Assembly (NCBI RefSeq): GCF_030272615.1
Contig: NC_081407.1
Location: 270,539,870-270,603,869 of the forward strand
DNA from: Cryptomeria japonica
Lineage: Eukaryota > Streptophyta > Pinopsida > Cupressales > Cupressaceae
Direction: 5' to 3'
DNA: 64,000 nt
Below are positions 21,918 through 34,107 of this stretch, piece after piece. A model generated the notes under the pieces. The model was given only the letters and a program-made list of their open reading frames with translations, searched no databases and was not told where the DNA came from. The position numbers and the translations under genes are program-made. The first letter of the stretch is position 1. Each line of letters starts with the position of its first letter.

Positions 21918-24184
21918 CTATGTGTTGATGCGTATTTTGTACACGACCAAACACAGAATAAAATACCTAAAGGGTACCTTATCCTCTCTTGAATAAAGCC
22001 TCTGAATGCCGAAGATGTCGCGAAAAGGATCAATCGGGGTGACTTCAAGGTTCTTTGCTGTAGGATCTCTACGTGTGGATAAGCTCTCTGTGGTATGATG
22101 TGATTTTGCTATAATCACAAGGGGACTTACACTTCAATGACCTGAACGTCTGATTTGCTTTGAATATTGCTGGAACACAGGTTTTTACTAGCTTTAATTT
22201 GAAAAAAGGAAAAAAGATGAGGGTGAGGAAAGAATCTAATCTTAATACTAAGGAATGTAGGAGCAATGATTGATCTTTGATGAAATTCTAACTAGGTCTT
22301 GTTTTGACATCCCAGGACCATCTCCACAAGGTTAGTGCGATCTTCGAAGGAAAGCTTTATGATGTTCAAATCATCACTACAGGCATAGACACCATCAGGC
22401 TGATGCATATCAATGAAGAAGCGACAATTGAAGTTAAGCTTAAGCTGAATGATTCCAGTTGACTACACAAGGCAAGTCTGCAATCAACAAACTGCTAGTA
22501 GTATGGATATACGAATTTCACCATCAATCAAGCACATTTCTTCCACTCATCTAATAACATGAAATCAAATATGAGAAGTATAGAGACCATGCAAATTGTC
22601 GAATCGACCCATAAATTTCACCATTTCTTCAATGAAGTTTTACAAGTCTTTTACAACAACATCTTGGCAACAATCTTTGCCTTCTCTCTCTACTCTACTC
22701 TAATTACTATTCTATCAACTAGCTAATCACCTTCTAACTATTCTCTATTCACTAACTCCTCTTTTTCTGCCTTTACAAAATGAAGAGTCGGGGCTTATAT
22801 AGTGCCCACAATACAATTCGATGGCTAAGATCAATTTGAGGTCAATGGCCAAGATTCAATAACGAAAACCCTAATTAGGGTTTGTTACAACCATTACATA
22901 ACATTTAATGCTTGACCAATGATAAAATTGTATTAATTGGACACATGTCTTCTCTGGAAAATTCGACCAATGGATAGCTGGGGTAGGTACATCGAAGTTT
23001 GTGCCACCTCCCATGAGTTAGGTACATTGAATCTGGACATGCTGAAGTGGACCAAACCGACTGAAGAAGTGACGAATGGGATGCCACCTCGTCTGACACT
23101 TGGAACTTGGTAGATATTCAATTCGATGATGCTGAGAAGCTAGCTTTAATTAACTCTTCTAAAACTATCTGCTTCTTCAACGAACCCTTGCTCTAACTTC
23201 CTTTGTCTTTGATGTGCAGGGTGATGATGTACCTCGCCTTGGAATGTTGGATTTGAAGAAGTTGCCCTTATCCTTGCTCGATCTTCTTGGAGGAGATCAT
23301 CCTTGTCCTGGACCGGATCTTCTTTGATGAGAGCCTGCCGACTTGTAGATCCTCCGGGCTTAGGAGTCGCCATCTTGATACGTACACAACATTTCAAAAT
23401 TAGTTCTTAAGCATTATATCTTGAAGTGTAGAAATTAGGATTCAAAAGGAAGATTTAAGATTTTAATTAGGAAACTTCATGATAAATCTAGAGTTATCAT
23501 TTCTTAATTAACCATGCAATACTTAGATTTTTTCAAAACAAATGTCTAAAAATCAAACCTTGAACAAGGGTGTTAAGATGATTTCGCCATACCTCCTCTT
23601 GAGTATTAAACTCTAAGAAATGATGTAAAGATAGATGAATTTCGCTAGGCAAAGTGTAGATCAAAGCCTTCTCTTGAACAGATTGCGCCTCCTTTAGCTT
23701 GGAAAAGAATAAACTCCACTTCCTTCTAGCCTTCAACACTTGAAAGAAATTCGCTCCAAGCAAAGCCAGATTTCGCTCCTCCAATTAGCTCTCCAATTTC
23801 GCACTTAAGAAAGTGATTGAATGATTTGAAATGTGAAACAAAACCTCTCCAATATATAGAGCGCCTACCCCTTTGCTTCCTCTAGGTCGACTTGGCAAAA
23901 AGGAGGTTAAAAATAAATAAAATTCCAAAAAAAGGGGGCCGACTTGGCAAAATAAATCAAAATAGTGCCTTGAGCGCTTTATAAAAAATTAATTTTAAAT
24001 GCCTCCAAAATAAATTTCGATTTTCTAAGGCTTAAAATCAATTTATTAAATGCCAAAATGCTTTAATTTAATGCTAATTTAATTTTAATTTTCCAAATGC
24101 CTCAAAATTAGCAATTCTGGCGATCAAATGCAATTTGGAGAATATTAATTTACAAAACAAGGCTTGATTAAACTCCATGATGAT

Positions 24185-25560
24185 TTCGCCCTGGACCCTC
24201 TTTGAGGGTCAGGAGCGATTTTCCATTTTTTGCTCAAAATTAGCATTTTCAACGTTCAAAAATCTCTTCAAGACATTTTAAATAGGCTTCCTCACTGACC
24301 TCCAGACTTTGCTCTATCCAATTTGGGGGAAAAAGTGCAAGTTTGATGTTTTTCGCCTTGGACCCCCAGCAAGGGTCAGGAGCGATTTTTTAATTTTGAC
24401 TACAAATCTTCACTTCTTCACCAAAACACTTTCTCACCAAGCTAGATCACGTTCAGGCCTCCAAAATAAGCAAGAAAATCATGCTTCCAATTTTTTCGCC
24501 CTGGACCCTCAGCAAGGGTCAGGAGCGGTTTTTTGATTTTGGGTTGATTTCCTCTTTTGTTGATTTCACTTTGATCTTGCAAGAATAGTGCACTTTTGAA
24601 AATCTCGCTCTGGACCCTCTTTGAGGGTCAGGAGTGATTTTTGCTACTTGGACCAAAATGCTTCACTTTTCATCTCGAAATTTCTTTGCTAAGGAAGATG
24701 TCATCTTGCTTCATGCTATGAATAAGTTCTCATGTCCAAGAAAGGTCAAAAAATGTGCACACAAAGAAAATCGCTCTGGACCCTCTCTGAGGGTCAGGAG
24801 CGATTTTGCCTTTCTTGGGCAAAACTCTTTCAATTCATCATCTTCAATCAAGTCTGGATACTTTATCATGCTCACTTCATCCTCCACCATGCCTTTGACA
24901 TCTCAAATCGACTAAATAAGGCTAAAAAATGACCTTTATAAGATTTTTCGCCCTGGGCCCTCTCTGAGGGTCAGGAGCGATTTTCCTATTTTCATCAAGG
25001 TCCTCCATCATTTCAAGTCAAAACTTCTTCAGGTGGGTGGAGAAAGTCATTCATTTCCCTTTCATGCCCAAAACTTAGTCTCTTTTCATTGCAAAATGAA
25101 GGAAATCAAAATCTCGCCCTGGGCCCTCTCTGAGGGTCAGGAGCGATTTTTCCTTTAGTCTCCAAAATTCATCAATTTTCATGCCTTCAAATCTTCAATT
25201 GCATCAAGTGACGTCCAATCTTCCTCTGGGAGACCCTGCATAAAACAAGTTAGCCAAAATTAGTGAAAAATAAGCCCCAATAAGATTTTCGCTCTGGACC
25301 CTCAGCAAGGGTCAGGAGCGAAATTCACAATCTAGGCTAAAATGCTCAATCTCCTAGTTTCAAATCACTTCACAGGGCAAGGTAAGATCGCTTTCAAAGC
25401 TAGGAACAAGATTTCAAGCTCAAACAAGGTGGCAAATGAAGTTTATGATGATTTTCGCTCTGGACCCTCAGCAAGGGTCAGGAGCGAGATTCGCTTTGGA
25501 CCTCCTGAGAGGGTCAGGAGCGAAATTCGCTTTGAACCCTCAGGAAGGGTCAGGAGCAAG
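24185..25560. repeat. Array of 11 conserved 33-bp palindromes with unrelated spacers
   Basis: Copies start near 24185, 24353, 24497, 24604, 24771, 24948, 25113, 25289, 25455, 25491 and 25528. Each has left arm TCGCYCTGGACCCT, a 5-base loop (CTTTG, CAGCA or CTCTG types) and right arm AGGGTCAGGAGCGA. Gaps are mostly 107-177 bp and the spacers look unrelated; the last three copies are about 36 bp apart. The palindromes are far more conserved than the spacers. They lie in what would be U3 if the LTR is minus-oriented. Function unknown. Confidence 0.9.
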
Positions 25561-25594
25561 ATTTGACCTTTTGAACTCTCTGTCAGGATAATTT

Positions 25595-25652
25595 TATGGA
25601 ATATAACATTTAAGTATAAGAAGATCACTTATACTTTAAGTTATATTCCATA
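25595..25652. repeat. Inverted repeat, 25-bp arms
   Basis: TATGGAATATAAC, then ATTTAAGTATAAG (25595-25620), pairs with CTTATACTTTAAG, then TTATATTCCATA (25628-25652), with a 7-base loop. It lies next to the palindrome array. Confidence 0.85.
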
Positions 25653-25965
25653 TATACTTTCAGGATGTTTGAGAGTGGTTTCAGACCTCCAGGAGCTATA
25701 TTGCAAAATCTAGTTTTTGGAGGTTTTTCAGTTTCCAAACTTAGTCAAATTTCAGGATCAGGACTTTCAGACTTAGCCAAATTTCAGGATCAGGACATCA
25801 CTCCAGCAGGACCTGCTATCTAGGTGATCCCCTTGGCGACACTCAAAATGCAAAGGCTAACTGACAAAACCCTAAAAGACCTAGAAAACAAACCCTAAAA
25901 AAAGCAAAAAAAGCAAGGGTCCCCATTTGCAATGGGGCGATGTGTGAATACGTCACAACACTATG

Positions 25966-27463
25966 ATAGGCAAAAACCACCAATAGAATGAAATTCACTT
26001 TCCAGGCTTGGAATCATTATTAGAACCTTCCTCCAGCCATTATGGAAGACTAAAGGAAGAGAGTCCAAAATGTATGTTTTTGAATCCTAGAAGTCGCTTT
26101 TTTTTTGGTTTTTTTAATTAAACCGTGACCTTTTCATCTTTCATGGTAGTGCTGTTCTGTTTTGGGCCTTTGGCAACATGTATGATGCTTGTTTTGTCAC
26201 ATAGGATGTTTATACACCCTTAATAAGTTGCCAAAATAATCCAGTAGTCGTTTAAGTGCTTTTAAAATATGTCACATGAATGTTGACAACAAACTATGCA
26301 ACTTCAACAGCAACTTTCTTGGAGCCATATATTTTGCATACCGACTTGAAATGCAATGCTGCCTTTTTAAAAATTGCATAGAATTTTGGGGAGGACAAGA
26401 CTATGCAAAAATATTTCACTTTTGACTCCATTTGAGTGCTGTTTCTAGCTCTGCAAGAGAGCTGCACACTTAAGTCATGATCCCAATGGTTCAAATGTCA
26501 AAACAGATCTGAATCACTTAAATTAATTTCAGATCACATCCTCCCAATTTTGATTCGTTAGGTCTATTCTCTCAATCGTCATTAGTTTTCAGCATATTTC
26601 CCTCCATTATTATGCATATACAAGCATTTGTGATAGTATTAGTATGGATTGGCGGCAACTCATCTATTCAACTTTAGGGATCCTTGTTGATATCTTTTAG
26701 ATCCATGCGCATAGCTCTTTGGATAGCTCTTGATCTCATTTTATCATTATGCTTTAATCTCCTCATGTCATGCTATTGCTCTCTTTGATGTTTTGTAATT
26801 TACCTTATCTAGGGCTCATCCAATTCTTTCAACATGAAAATGGAATCAATCGTATGCCTCAAAGACTTGTTAGTTGATCTAGTTGATTTGTCTACCTTTT
26901 TAGTCTACATTTAAAATAGAAATGATTGCCCTATGTCTAGTGTTAGATTTTTTGATAAGTACTTATCTGTATCAGATACATACATTGAATATAAAGTGAT
27001 TCAAATGAATCAAACATTGTCACAATCCAACTTTATCCATTGCATCTTTAAAAAAGAAGCCTAACTATTTTCTAATTACATATAAATATCATTTACATAA
27101 CTATTTGTCAACAAGTAATTACTTGAGTTACATGTTTGGATCCAGTCTGGCTTGGATATGGGTTTGGATCAGTCCAAATTGGGGGCAATCCAAGGTCTCA
27201 CTCAAGACCTTTTGGTTCAGCATGGACAAACTTGGGAAACAAAGTCTGCTGTAAAAAAATTTGACCCTTATTATTTCTTTTTCTATTTCAACTTTTGACT
27301 TTGACCAAAAACCTAAATACACCCCCTGAACCCTAAAATGTGGATTCCAAAACATTTTGAAGGCAAAAAAAAAGTCATTTCTCTGACTGTGAATGCAAAA
27401 CAAAAATATTATTCATCTTCGCTGAACTTTCATTCTTGCTTGCCATTGCACGAATAGAGTTGA
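25966..27463. other. Intron sequence, no gene recognised
   Basis: No coding signal. From about 27130 the repeated GGTCT/CAAGTC phrases may be the 5' end of the following hAT element, but no TIR could be fixed. A 36-bp tandem duplication (AGATTGATCATTGAATKTYC) lies at 27464-27535. Confidence 0.4.
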
Positions 27464-27777
27464 AGATTGATCATTGAATTTTCCAAAGTGGTTGGTTTGA
27501 GATTGATCATTGAATGTTCAAAAGTGGTTGGTTTGCTATTCCTCTGCATTGACAAGAGCCCATTTTTCGCCAAGAAGATTGTAGAGGAAGATTTTTCCAA
27601 AAGAGGTAAGGGTTTTTTCAAGTTTTTATTTTTTTATTTTTCTACTTTTTAAAATTTATAAATGAACTCTCTTGTTTTGTTTTCATTCTTCCATGAATCT
27701 TTAACAAGTGCTTAATTTAAAAAAAGAGTTAACTTGTATATACGTTTTCTTGTTTTCATTTGTTTTGATTTTTCAGA

Positions 27778-29420
27778 TGTGTTGTTTATTGAAGTTGCTA
27801 TACGTATGCAACTGGTTCTAGCTTCATGGGCTGACCACGTTTTAAAACAGACCCAAATTATCCTCTTTGGAAATATATTGATATGTTATAGCAGCGTCCA
27901 AGTGGTGGGGGTTATGTTTGGATTTGTAGTAGGTTTGATGTTAAGTATTCAAGCTCACATAGTCGGGTGAAAGGCCATTTGCGACACATCCTTGGAATAG
28001 GCACAAGCAAGAAAAAATGGTGTACCCATTCCAAAAGCACAAGCTATGATGTATATTAATGATCAAGAAAAAATAGATCAAGCAGTAGGCCAAAATTCAA
28101 ATCATCCCTTGTTAAAAAAAGAATCTTGAGGAATGAAGCCCCCTCTACTGCCTTCTAATGTTCAACTTATAGAGAGCCACACATTTTGGGTCATACTTGA
28201 AGAATAATTTATGCCCTTTCAACATAAGAGATTAGAGGGACTGTTACAAATGGCATTTCAAAATGAGTTTCGAAAGATTTCCAATCAACCATAGTAAGTT
28301 GTCTCTATGCAAATGAGTTGTATTTCAATGTTGTTCCCTCACAATACTAGGAACAAATGGTGAAAGCAATTAATGAAGCTCCAAAAGGGTACAACGACCG
28401 AGGTTTTGAGAAAGTGTCTAGTACCATATTGGAAAAAGAGGTGAAGTTTGTAAAGGAGTCATTGGAGCCTGTAAGGGTTTCATGGGCCAAGATAGGGCTG
28501 TCCATTATTTTCGATGAATGGAGAGATGCAAGAAATTGGCCATTGATCACTGTAAGTGTAGTGTGTTGTGTCCCCTAAGGTGGCAATGTTTTTTAGAGTA
28601 GTGGATTGTGAAGGGGAGGTGAAGGATGATGCATTTTTTTTTAACATTCTCATGACAACCATTAAAGAAGTGGGCCCTTGAAGCATTGTGCAAGTCATAA
28701 TAGACAGTGCCAAAAATTGTAGAGCGGTTGGGTTATTGGTTGAGGAGTGTTATTCACATATTTTCTTGACACTTTGTGTTGTCCACTCCCTCAACCTTAT
28801 ACTACAAAAAAATGGCATCAAAATCGATCAGATTAAGCAGGTTTATGTTGAGGCTGAAGAGATTCAAATATTCATCACCAACCACCATATGTCACAAGGC
28901 ATATTCAAAACATTCTCAAAACGGGAGCTACTGAAGGTAAGTGAAGCAATCAAATATTTTTTTCAATAAATTTTTTAATCTTTAATTTTAATTTTTGCAA
29001 GTAGGTTGTTGAGATTTGTTTTGCCTCCAACACAATTGTCTTGAGATGACTTGTGAGGGTTCATGAGACACTTTCTAACATGCTTATCAACCCAAATTGG
29101 TCCATATGGAGTCAATCTAGCACGACAAGGGTGACAAATATTAAGTGGATGATCCTAGATGACATTTGGTGGGATTGCATTGAATATCTCCTCAGTTTCA
29201 TTGAACCAATATTGTGTATGATCTGTTATTTCAACATGGATATGCCTTGTTAGGGAGAGATATATTATGGTATCGACTTGATGATTGAGAGGATGAAATC
29301 CCTCATAAATGCAAAAGAAGAAGATCTTAAAAAAACTTTCTTTAAACAACACAAAATTATTGAAGAGAAATGAAACAAAATGACCACTTTGCCACATCTT
29401 CTTCCCCTTGCATGAGTCCC
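27778..29420 (+). pseudogene. hAT-family transposase with BED finger and DUF659, decayed
   Basis: Frame-corrected reading gives ASWADHVLKQTQ, then RPSGGGYVWIC with SSSHSRVKGHLRHILGIG (27885-28010), a BED zinc finger with one Cys replaced by Phe. The DUF659 block follows: FVKESLEPVRVSWAKIGLSI with IFDEWRDARNWPLITV (28450-28560), DCEGEVKDDAFFFNILMTTI, VQVIIDSAKNCRAVGLLVEE, CVVHSLNLILQK (28765-28810) and FITNHHMSQGIFKTFSKREL. A GT/AG intron (about 28937-29003) and a diverged C-terminal part to 29420 complete it. hAT transposases cut and paste elements with 8-bp TSDs. Several stops and frame changes make this copy inactive. The C-terminal dimerisation domain was not seen. A hAT-type non-autonomous element occurs at 37084. 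Confidence 0.85.
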
Positions 29421-30431
29421 AAATATTATAGTGCTAAGCTCCTTTTAGTGTCAACAAGAATTGTATCATTCATATCTTCTAATGCTTGATTGGTGGTAGG
29501 AGGACCTAGATCGACAGTTTCCAAATCATATTCATCTGCTGTAATTTCATCCTTAAGCTTGTCTACTCTTGGAGTGGCAATCTGAATTATTCTGGATCCT
29601 TCACCATCTCTTGTTATCTTTGACATTTTAGTTGCTTTCTTCTTCCCGGTTTCTTGATGCCTGTCTAAGCAACTGCTTAAATCGATAAGATCATCTTTCT
29701 CACTTATTACCTCTTTTGCTAGCCTTTCCCTAAGCCATGAAGGGATAGCCGATCTCTCTTCTCCGACCTTTACTTCATTTAACTGTTGATCTTCTCGAGG
29801 TGGAGATATAACTTCTTGCTCTTCATTTTCAACGTTCACATGTGTATCCTCACCTATCGTGTTATTAACTGGTTTAGGTGGCGCTACCCTGTCTTGACTC
29901 ATTGGTTGTTTCCCTTTATCTACCCCGTTGTTTTGAATTGTTGATTCCATAGACTCATGTGTTCCATGATTGATGCTTGTTCTAGATGGATGATCTTCTT
30001 GGGTAACAACTTGATTTGCTTCTACCTCATGTACGGAAGAAGTACTAGTAGAAGGACAGTATATTGATTTTTGCCTCTTCTTTGAAGGTTCCTCTTGATT
30101 GATTTCCTTTCTCTTGGATCCCCTAGAATGGATTGATTGGGAGGCACTCCCACTTTGACTTTCATCTTCCGCCTCATTGTCAGAAGACTCAACATCTCCC
30201 ATTAGTTCAAAAGTTGCTCGAATGCCTTTATCTTTCAATATGTAAGTTTGAGCATCTACCCATCGTTTTGTTTGTAATAGCACTGGCTTCATCAAATTTC
30301 TTAGATCGACACTATCTACCTCGATCCAATTAATCTTCACTTCTTTGTTCTTTTCCTGCTCATATATAGGTAAGAGATGCCTTCCACTATCTTGAGCTTG
30401 ATCGGGAATGTTGAAAACCCTGGTTGCTCTA

Positions 30432-31536
30432 TGTAATGTCCCTACTTTGAAATATAATAATAATAATAATATTAAAATACAAAATAATTAAAAAAAATTA
30501 AATTAAAAATTAAAATATAAAAGAATATAATTAAATATAATTAAGTTAATGAATGGTCAAAAGACATGGAAGGAAAAGTTGTGACTTCCTCAACAATGAG
30601 ATATAAAATGGAGAAGAGAACCTCATTTGAGAAGGGGATAATTTGGAAATGAGAAGTGCACATATGATTTAAATAAGAAATGCAAACCTGATTATGCAAG
30701 GTTATGTCCCTTTCAAAGGGCAGAAATAATGAATAGTTGCACTCTTTCAAAGGTGCTAATAGTGAAAGGGTGTGTCTCTTGCCAAAGGGCATGCATGATG
30801 AAGAGGTGTGATCTCTCCCTCACATTGAGAGATATAAAGGAAAGGAATCAAAGCATCCAGCAACATCACCATGGATTGGATCACATCAGAACTGTTATTA
30901 AGTTACATGCATGATGAAGAGGTGTGATCTCTCCCTCACATTGAGAGATATAAATGAAAGTAATCAAAGCATCCAGCAACATCACCATGGATTGGATCAG
31001 ATCAGAACCGTTATTAAGTTACAGGCAGTAGCATCTTTGTTCTTGGTGGTATGCATGGGGATGTGCTTAATATGCATGTTTAATATATGAAGCTTGATAC
31101 TGTTCTAATGCAGAATTTAGTAATAATATCAATATAGACTGCAATATGTATGACAGTCATAATATACATCCACAGTACAAAGTGATATTGCCCAAGGGAG
31201 ATGGGTGCTGCTAGGGAGGGGCAGAATAAAACTACTTCAATAAAAAGCCCCAAGGATGAAAGGACTCCTCTTGAAATCTGGGCTGTAGGCCCCAAGGGTG
31301 AATGGACTGAATTCCGGTAATCTGGGTTACATTAAGGAGGTGGTGTCAAGTGCCCTAGGTGGCCAAGCCCTCTTCTGTGAATGGGGTCAGATTGGTTTGG
31401 ATTTAGGCATGGTTTTAATGGCATCATAAGTTATATTATAGAGAATTAGTTAGTTATGCTCAATTAATCGTGATAGAAGGTAGTAACATAGATGTTGCTC
31501 TTGGGAATTGACAGTGTATAAATAGGGGACATTACA
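30432..31536. mobile_element. Solo LTR, TGTAATGTCCC family, TSD CTCTA
   Basis: Starts TGTAATGTCCC and ends GGGGACATTACA, so the termini are inverted copies over about 11 bp. The flanks are CTCTA at 30427-30431 and 31537-31541. No coding region. It interrupts the ORF of 29426-35031, whose frame is restored across it. A direct 116-bp duplication lies at about 30791-31022. The 5' 200 bp resembles the element at 40426. Confidence 0.9.
30791..31022. repeat. 116-bp tandem duplication inside the solo LTR
   Basis: ATGATGAAGAGGTGTGATCT begins at 30795 and again at 30911. Copies run to TTATTAAGTTACA with a few substitutions. Confidence 0.9.
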
Positions 31537-31992
31537 CTCTAATAATGTCAATTGACAATCTTGAACACATCCTCTTCCTTATATCCAAGTCATCCTTTGC
31601 ATTCATGAAATGATCTTCTAGTTGTACCTTGTGTTTGTGCCTTCTCCCATTTGATCTCTTGATGTTACCATAAGGATCAAATTTGTCTCTATTAAGGTAT
31701 GGGACCAAAAGAAGAGATTTCAACTCTTCATCAACCTTCTCAGCTGCTTGCAGAGATGGACACATTTCTATGGACTGTCCAACTGAAATAGGAAATGGAA
31801 TCCTTGTCTTATGTTGATTCTTTTGTACCTTGTTATATGCTGTCAATTGTCTCAACAATTCGAGTAATATCACCTTATCAATGGGATACCTGGGCAACAT
31901 GTAAGGTGGGTAGGAGCTGCCTTGTACCCTTATGTAAGTGAACTTGGAAAACTAAATGGACCAAGCACCAAACTTCTGTACTAGCTCCTTTG

Positions 31993-34107
31993 TGTTGGTT
32001 GAAAATTTTGTACACCTGGGAAGGCATGCAAAATTGTGATTTCAACCACAACGTGTGAGTTAAAAACTCTCCTAATTCTAAGGGAAGGCTCTCCCTTTCC
32101 TACTATTACAAATTAACTATAACATTTAAACACTAAATTAACTTGGGTGGGACAACATCCTTTTTTCTTTTTTCAGAAAAGATGATATTCTTTTCTCTTT
32201 TTAGAAAATAAACTGTAATTAGAGTGACAAATACAAAAAATTTAAGAGATTTCAACAACTACAAAGATACTTGTATAAAGGAAGTGAAGTTTCCATAAAA
32301 GCGCAAAGTCTTCCATTACTTTCCCGGGACGGGAATGTAGAAACAAAAGTTCAAAGTCTTTACTTTCCTACTATCCTATCTACTTTTCAAAATGATTGGT
32401 ATGATAACAACCTACAACATACAACAGCTCAAAGTCTATTGATATGATACACTCCAAACTACTATAAATAGGAAGAATTACAAGCACAAAGTCTTGTAAC
32501 CTCGCCCTATCTTGAATATTTGCAGAACAAAGTTTACAAGAAATCAGATTAGAGCTCTTTCCAACAACCTCACTAGAATCTCAAGTATATGCAGAAAAAT
32601 ATATCACTATGACATAAGAACACAATGAATATATGAACAAAGTCTCGACACACAGTCTGAAACTCAAATGTCATTTTTAAATTGCTTGAGAGTCCAATTT
32701 ACAAGTATAAAACACAAAGTCTTTATCGCTGTAAATTCCTGCAGAGTTTTCTTGTTAGCCAAAAAGATAAAAATTACATAGAGCACCTTGTTGTGTATAT
32801 AGGAGAGGGGCTGAGAAGAAAAAGTGGGAGAAGTCCAACTAACTAAGACTTATTCCACAACTAACTATGACTTATTCCAAATAATAGATGTATTGTCTCT
32901 CAACTTGTAATTTGTTTACATGTAATTACAAGTTACAAGAATGCAAGTAATGTGACTACTTACAATTACAATTTTTGACATTACATGTAATTTGTCAAAG
33001 GGAAATTACAAATGCCTAATTAAAACTAATTTAAGTGTCTAAGACACAACTCTATTTACATCATCCTCTGTCTAAGAGGTCTTCATGCTGTTACAAGATG
33101 CTGGAACTTGAAGTATTTGAGATCGGTGAAGGTACTTGTCCAGGAACATCAACTTGCATCATTGAGAGTTCTCATGTCCTTTACCAATGAACTCCAACCT
33201 CATCTTCTTGCTTGGGGTAATACTGATTCTTCAGGAGAAGTTCTCTTTGTGCATATGACATTGTAATCTTTTCAATTTACATCACTACTATCATCAACAT
33301 ATGATAACACTGGCTTTTGTTTACAGTCCTTACATGCATTGAAACCCCTTGCAATCGGGTCTCTATGACTCGATTACAAGTGCAAAAGTATTTAACATTC
33401 TTGCAGTATCGGCTTGCAATCGGGTTTTGGAGGCCCAATAACAAGCAAAGAGAACTTGCAATAAAGGAAACGAGGTTACATGCTTGCAATCGGGTTTCTA
33501 AGACCCGATTGCAAGTAATAATATAATGGCAATAGAAAGACTTGCAATTGGGTTTCTAAGTCCCTAATGCAAGTAACTTGTAATCGGGCTTCTAAGACCC
33601 TACAAGAAGTAAAGTTAACTTGTAATCGGGTTTCTAAGATCCTATTTCAAGTAAAATTAACTTGCAGTTTGAGCAAAAAGTTCCTACTTGCAGTGACATC
33701 AAAAAGTTCCTCCTTGCAATGACAGCAAAAAGTTCCTACTTGCAATGACTGTAGAAAGTTGCAAGAAGTTCCTACTTGCAGTGACAACAAAAAGTTCCTA
33801 TTTGCATTGACAACAAAAAGTTCCTACTTGCAGTGAGATCAAAAAGTTCCTACTTGCAATGACATGAAAAAGTTCCTACTTGCAGTGAGGAACTCAAAAC
33901 CTGAAATTGCACAAAAAGCTAGTAAAATGAAAGAAAAAACCAACTAGAAGTTGGAAAACGATGACAAACACACCTGTTGATGATTTGACATTGACAAATA
34001 TGAGTTTTAAACCTCGCAAAACATGCCCTAAAGAAGAAATCTACGAATTTTGAGTAAAAAATTGTAGGGGTTGTCAATTTTTTGAAAGTTCAAAAATTGA
34101 GACAACA
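31993..34107. mobile_element. 2.1-kb solo LTR, TSD CTTTG, with palindrome array
   Basis: Starts TGTTGGTTGAAAATTTTGTA and ends GAGACAACA. The flanks are CTTTG at 31988-31992 and 34108-34112. No coding region. Its left end resembles that of the 21923 unit (TGTTGATGCG, TATTTTGTACAC), so the two are distantly related. It interrupts the 29426-35031 ORF exactly; removal with one TSD copy keeps the frame (SPQAK then ELVQKFGAW). TATA-like sequences are at 32466 (plus) and 32800. Confidence 0.9.
33345..33895. repeat. Second palindrome array plus about 32-bp repeats
   Basis: About six copies of a 34-36-bp palindrome start near 33345, 33412, 33482, 33540, 33575 and 33620. The left arm is CTTGCAATCGGGT, the loop TTCTAAG and the right arm ACCCGATTGCAAG. 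The 33482 copy pairs perfectly and others carry mismatches. From 33655 to 33895, AAAAAGTTCCTACTTGCAGT repeats about eight times at roughly 28-34 bp. Sequences differ entirely from the array at 24185, but size and architecture are alike. Confidence 0.85.

Larger units (their letters stand above)
21923..25960 (-). mobile_element. 4.0-kb LTR unit (solo LTR or LTR-only element), minus orientation likely
   Basis: Starts TGTTGATGCG and ends GTCACAACA (TG...CA), flanked by identical CTATG at 21918-21922 and 25961-25965. No gag-pol was seen. Orientation is inferred from the related retroelement at 29426-36614, which begins with the same palindromic terminus (CCCCATT...AATGGGG) upstream of a minus-strand ORF. 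A TATA-like CTATATAAGC on the minus strand lies near 22795. Inside is a minus-strand open stretch (23375 to 23146) starting MATPKPGG with ALIKEDP, resembling the ALIKED N-terminus of the ORF at 35031. TGGCGACTCC at that start also resembles a tRNA primer-binding site of some gypsy elements, so this could instead be a collapsed element rather than a simple solo LTR. Confidence 0.75.

Noticed and set aside
24185-25560. CRISPR-like repeat/spacer layout
   Set aside because: The DNA is plant nuclear, spacings are 36-177 bp and uneven, no cas genes occur, and the array lies within an LTR.
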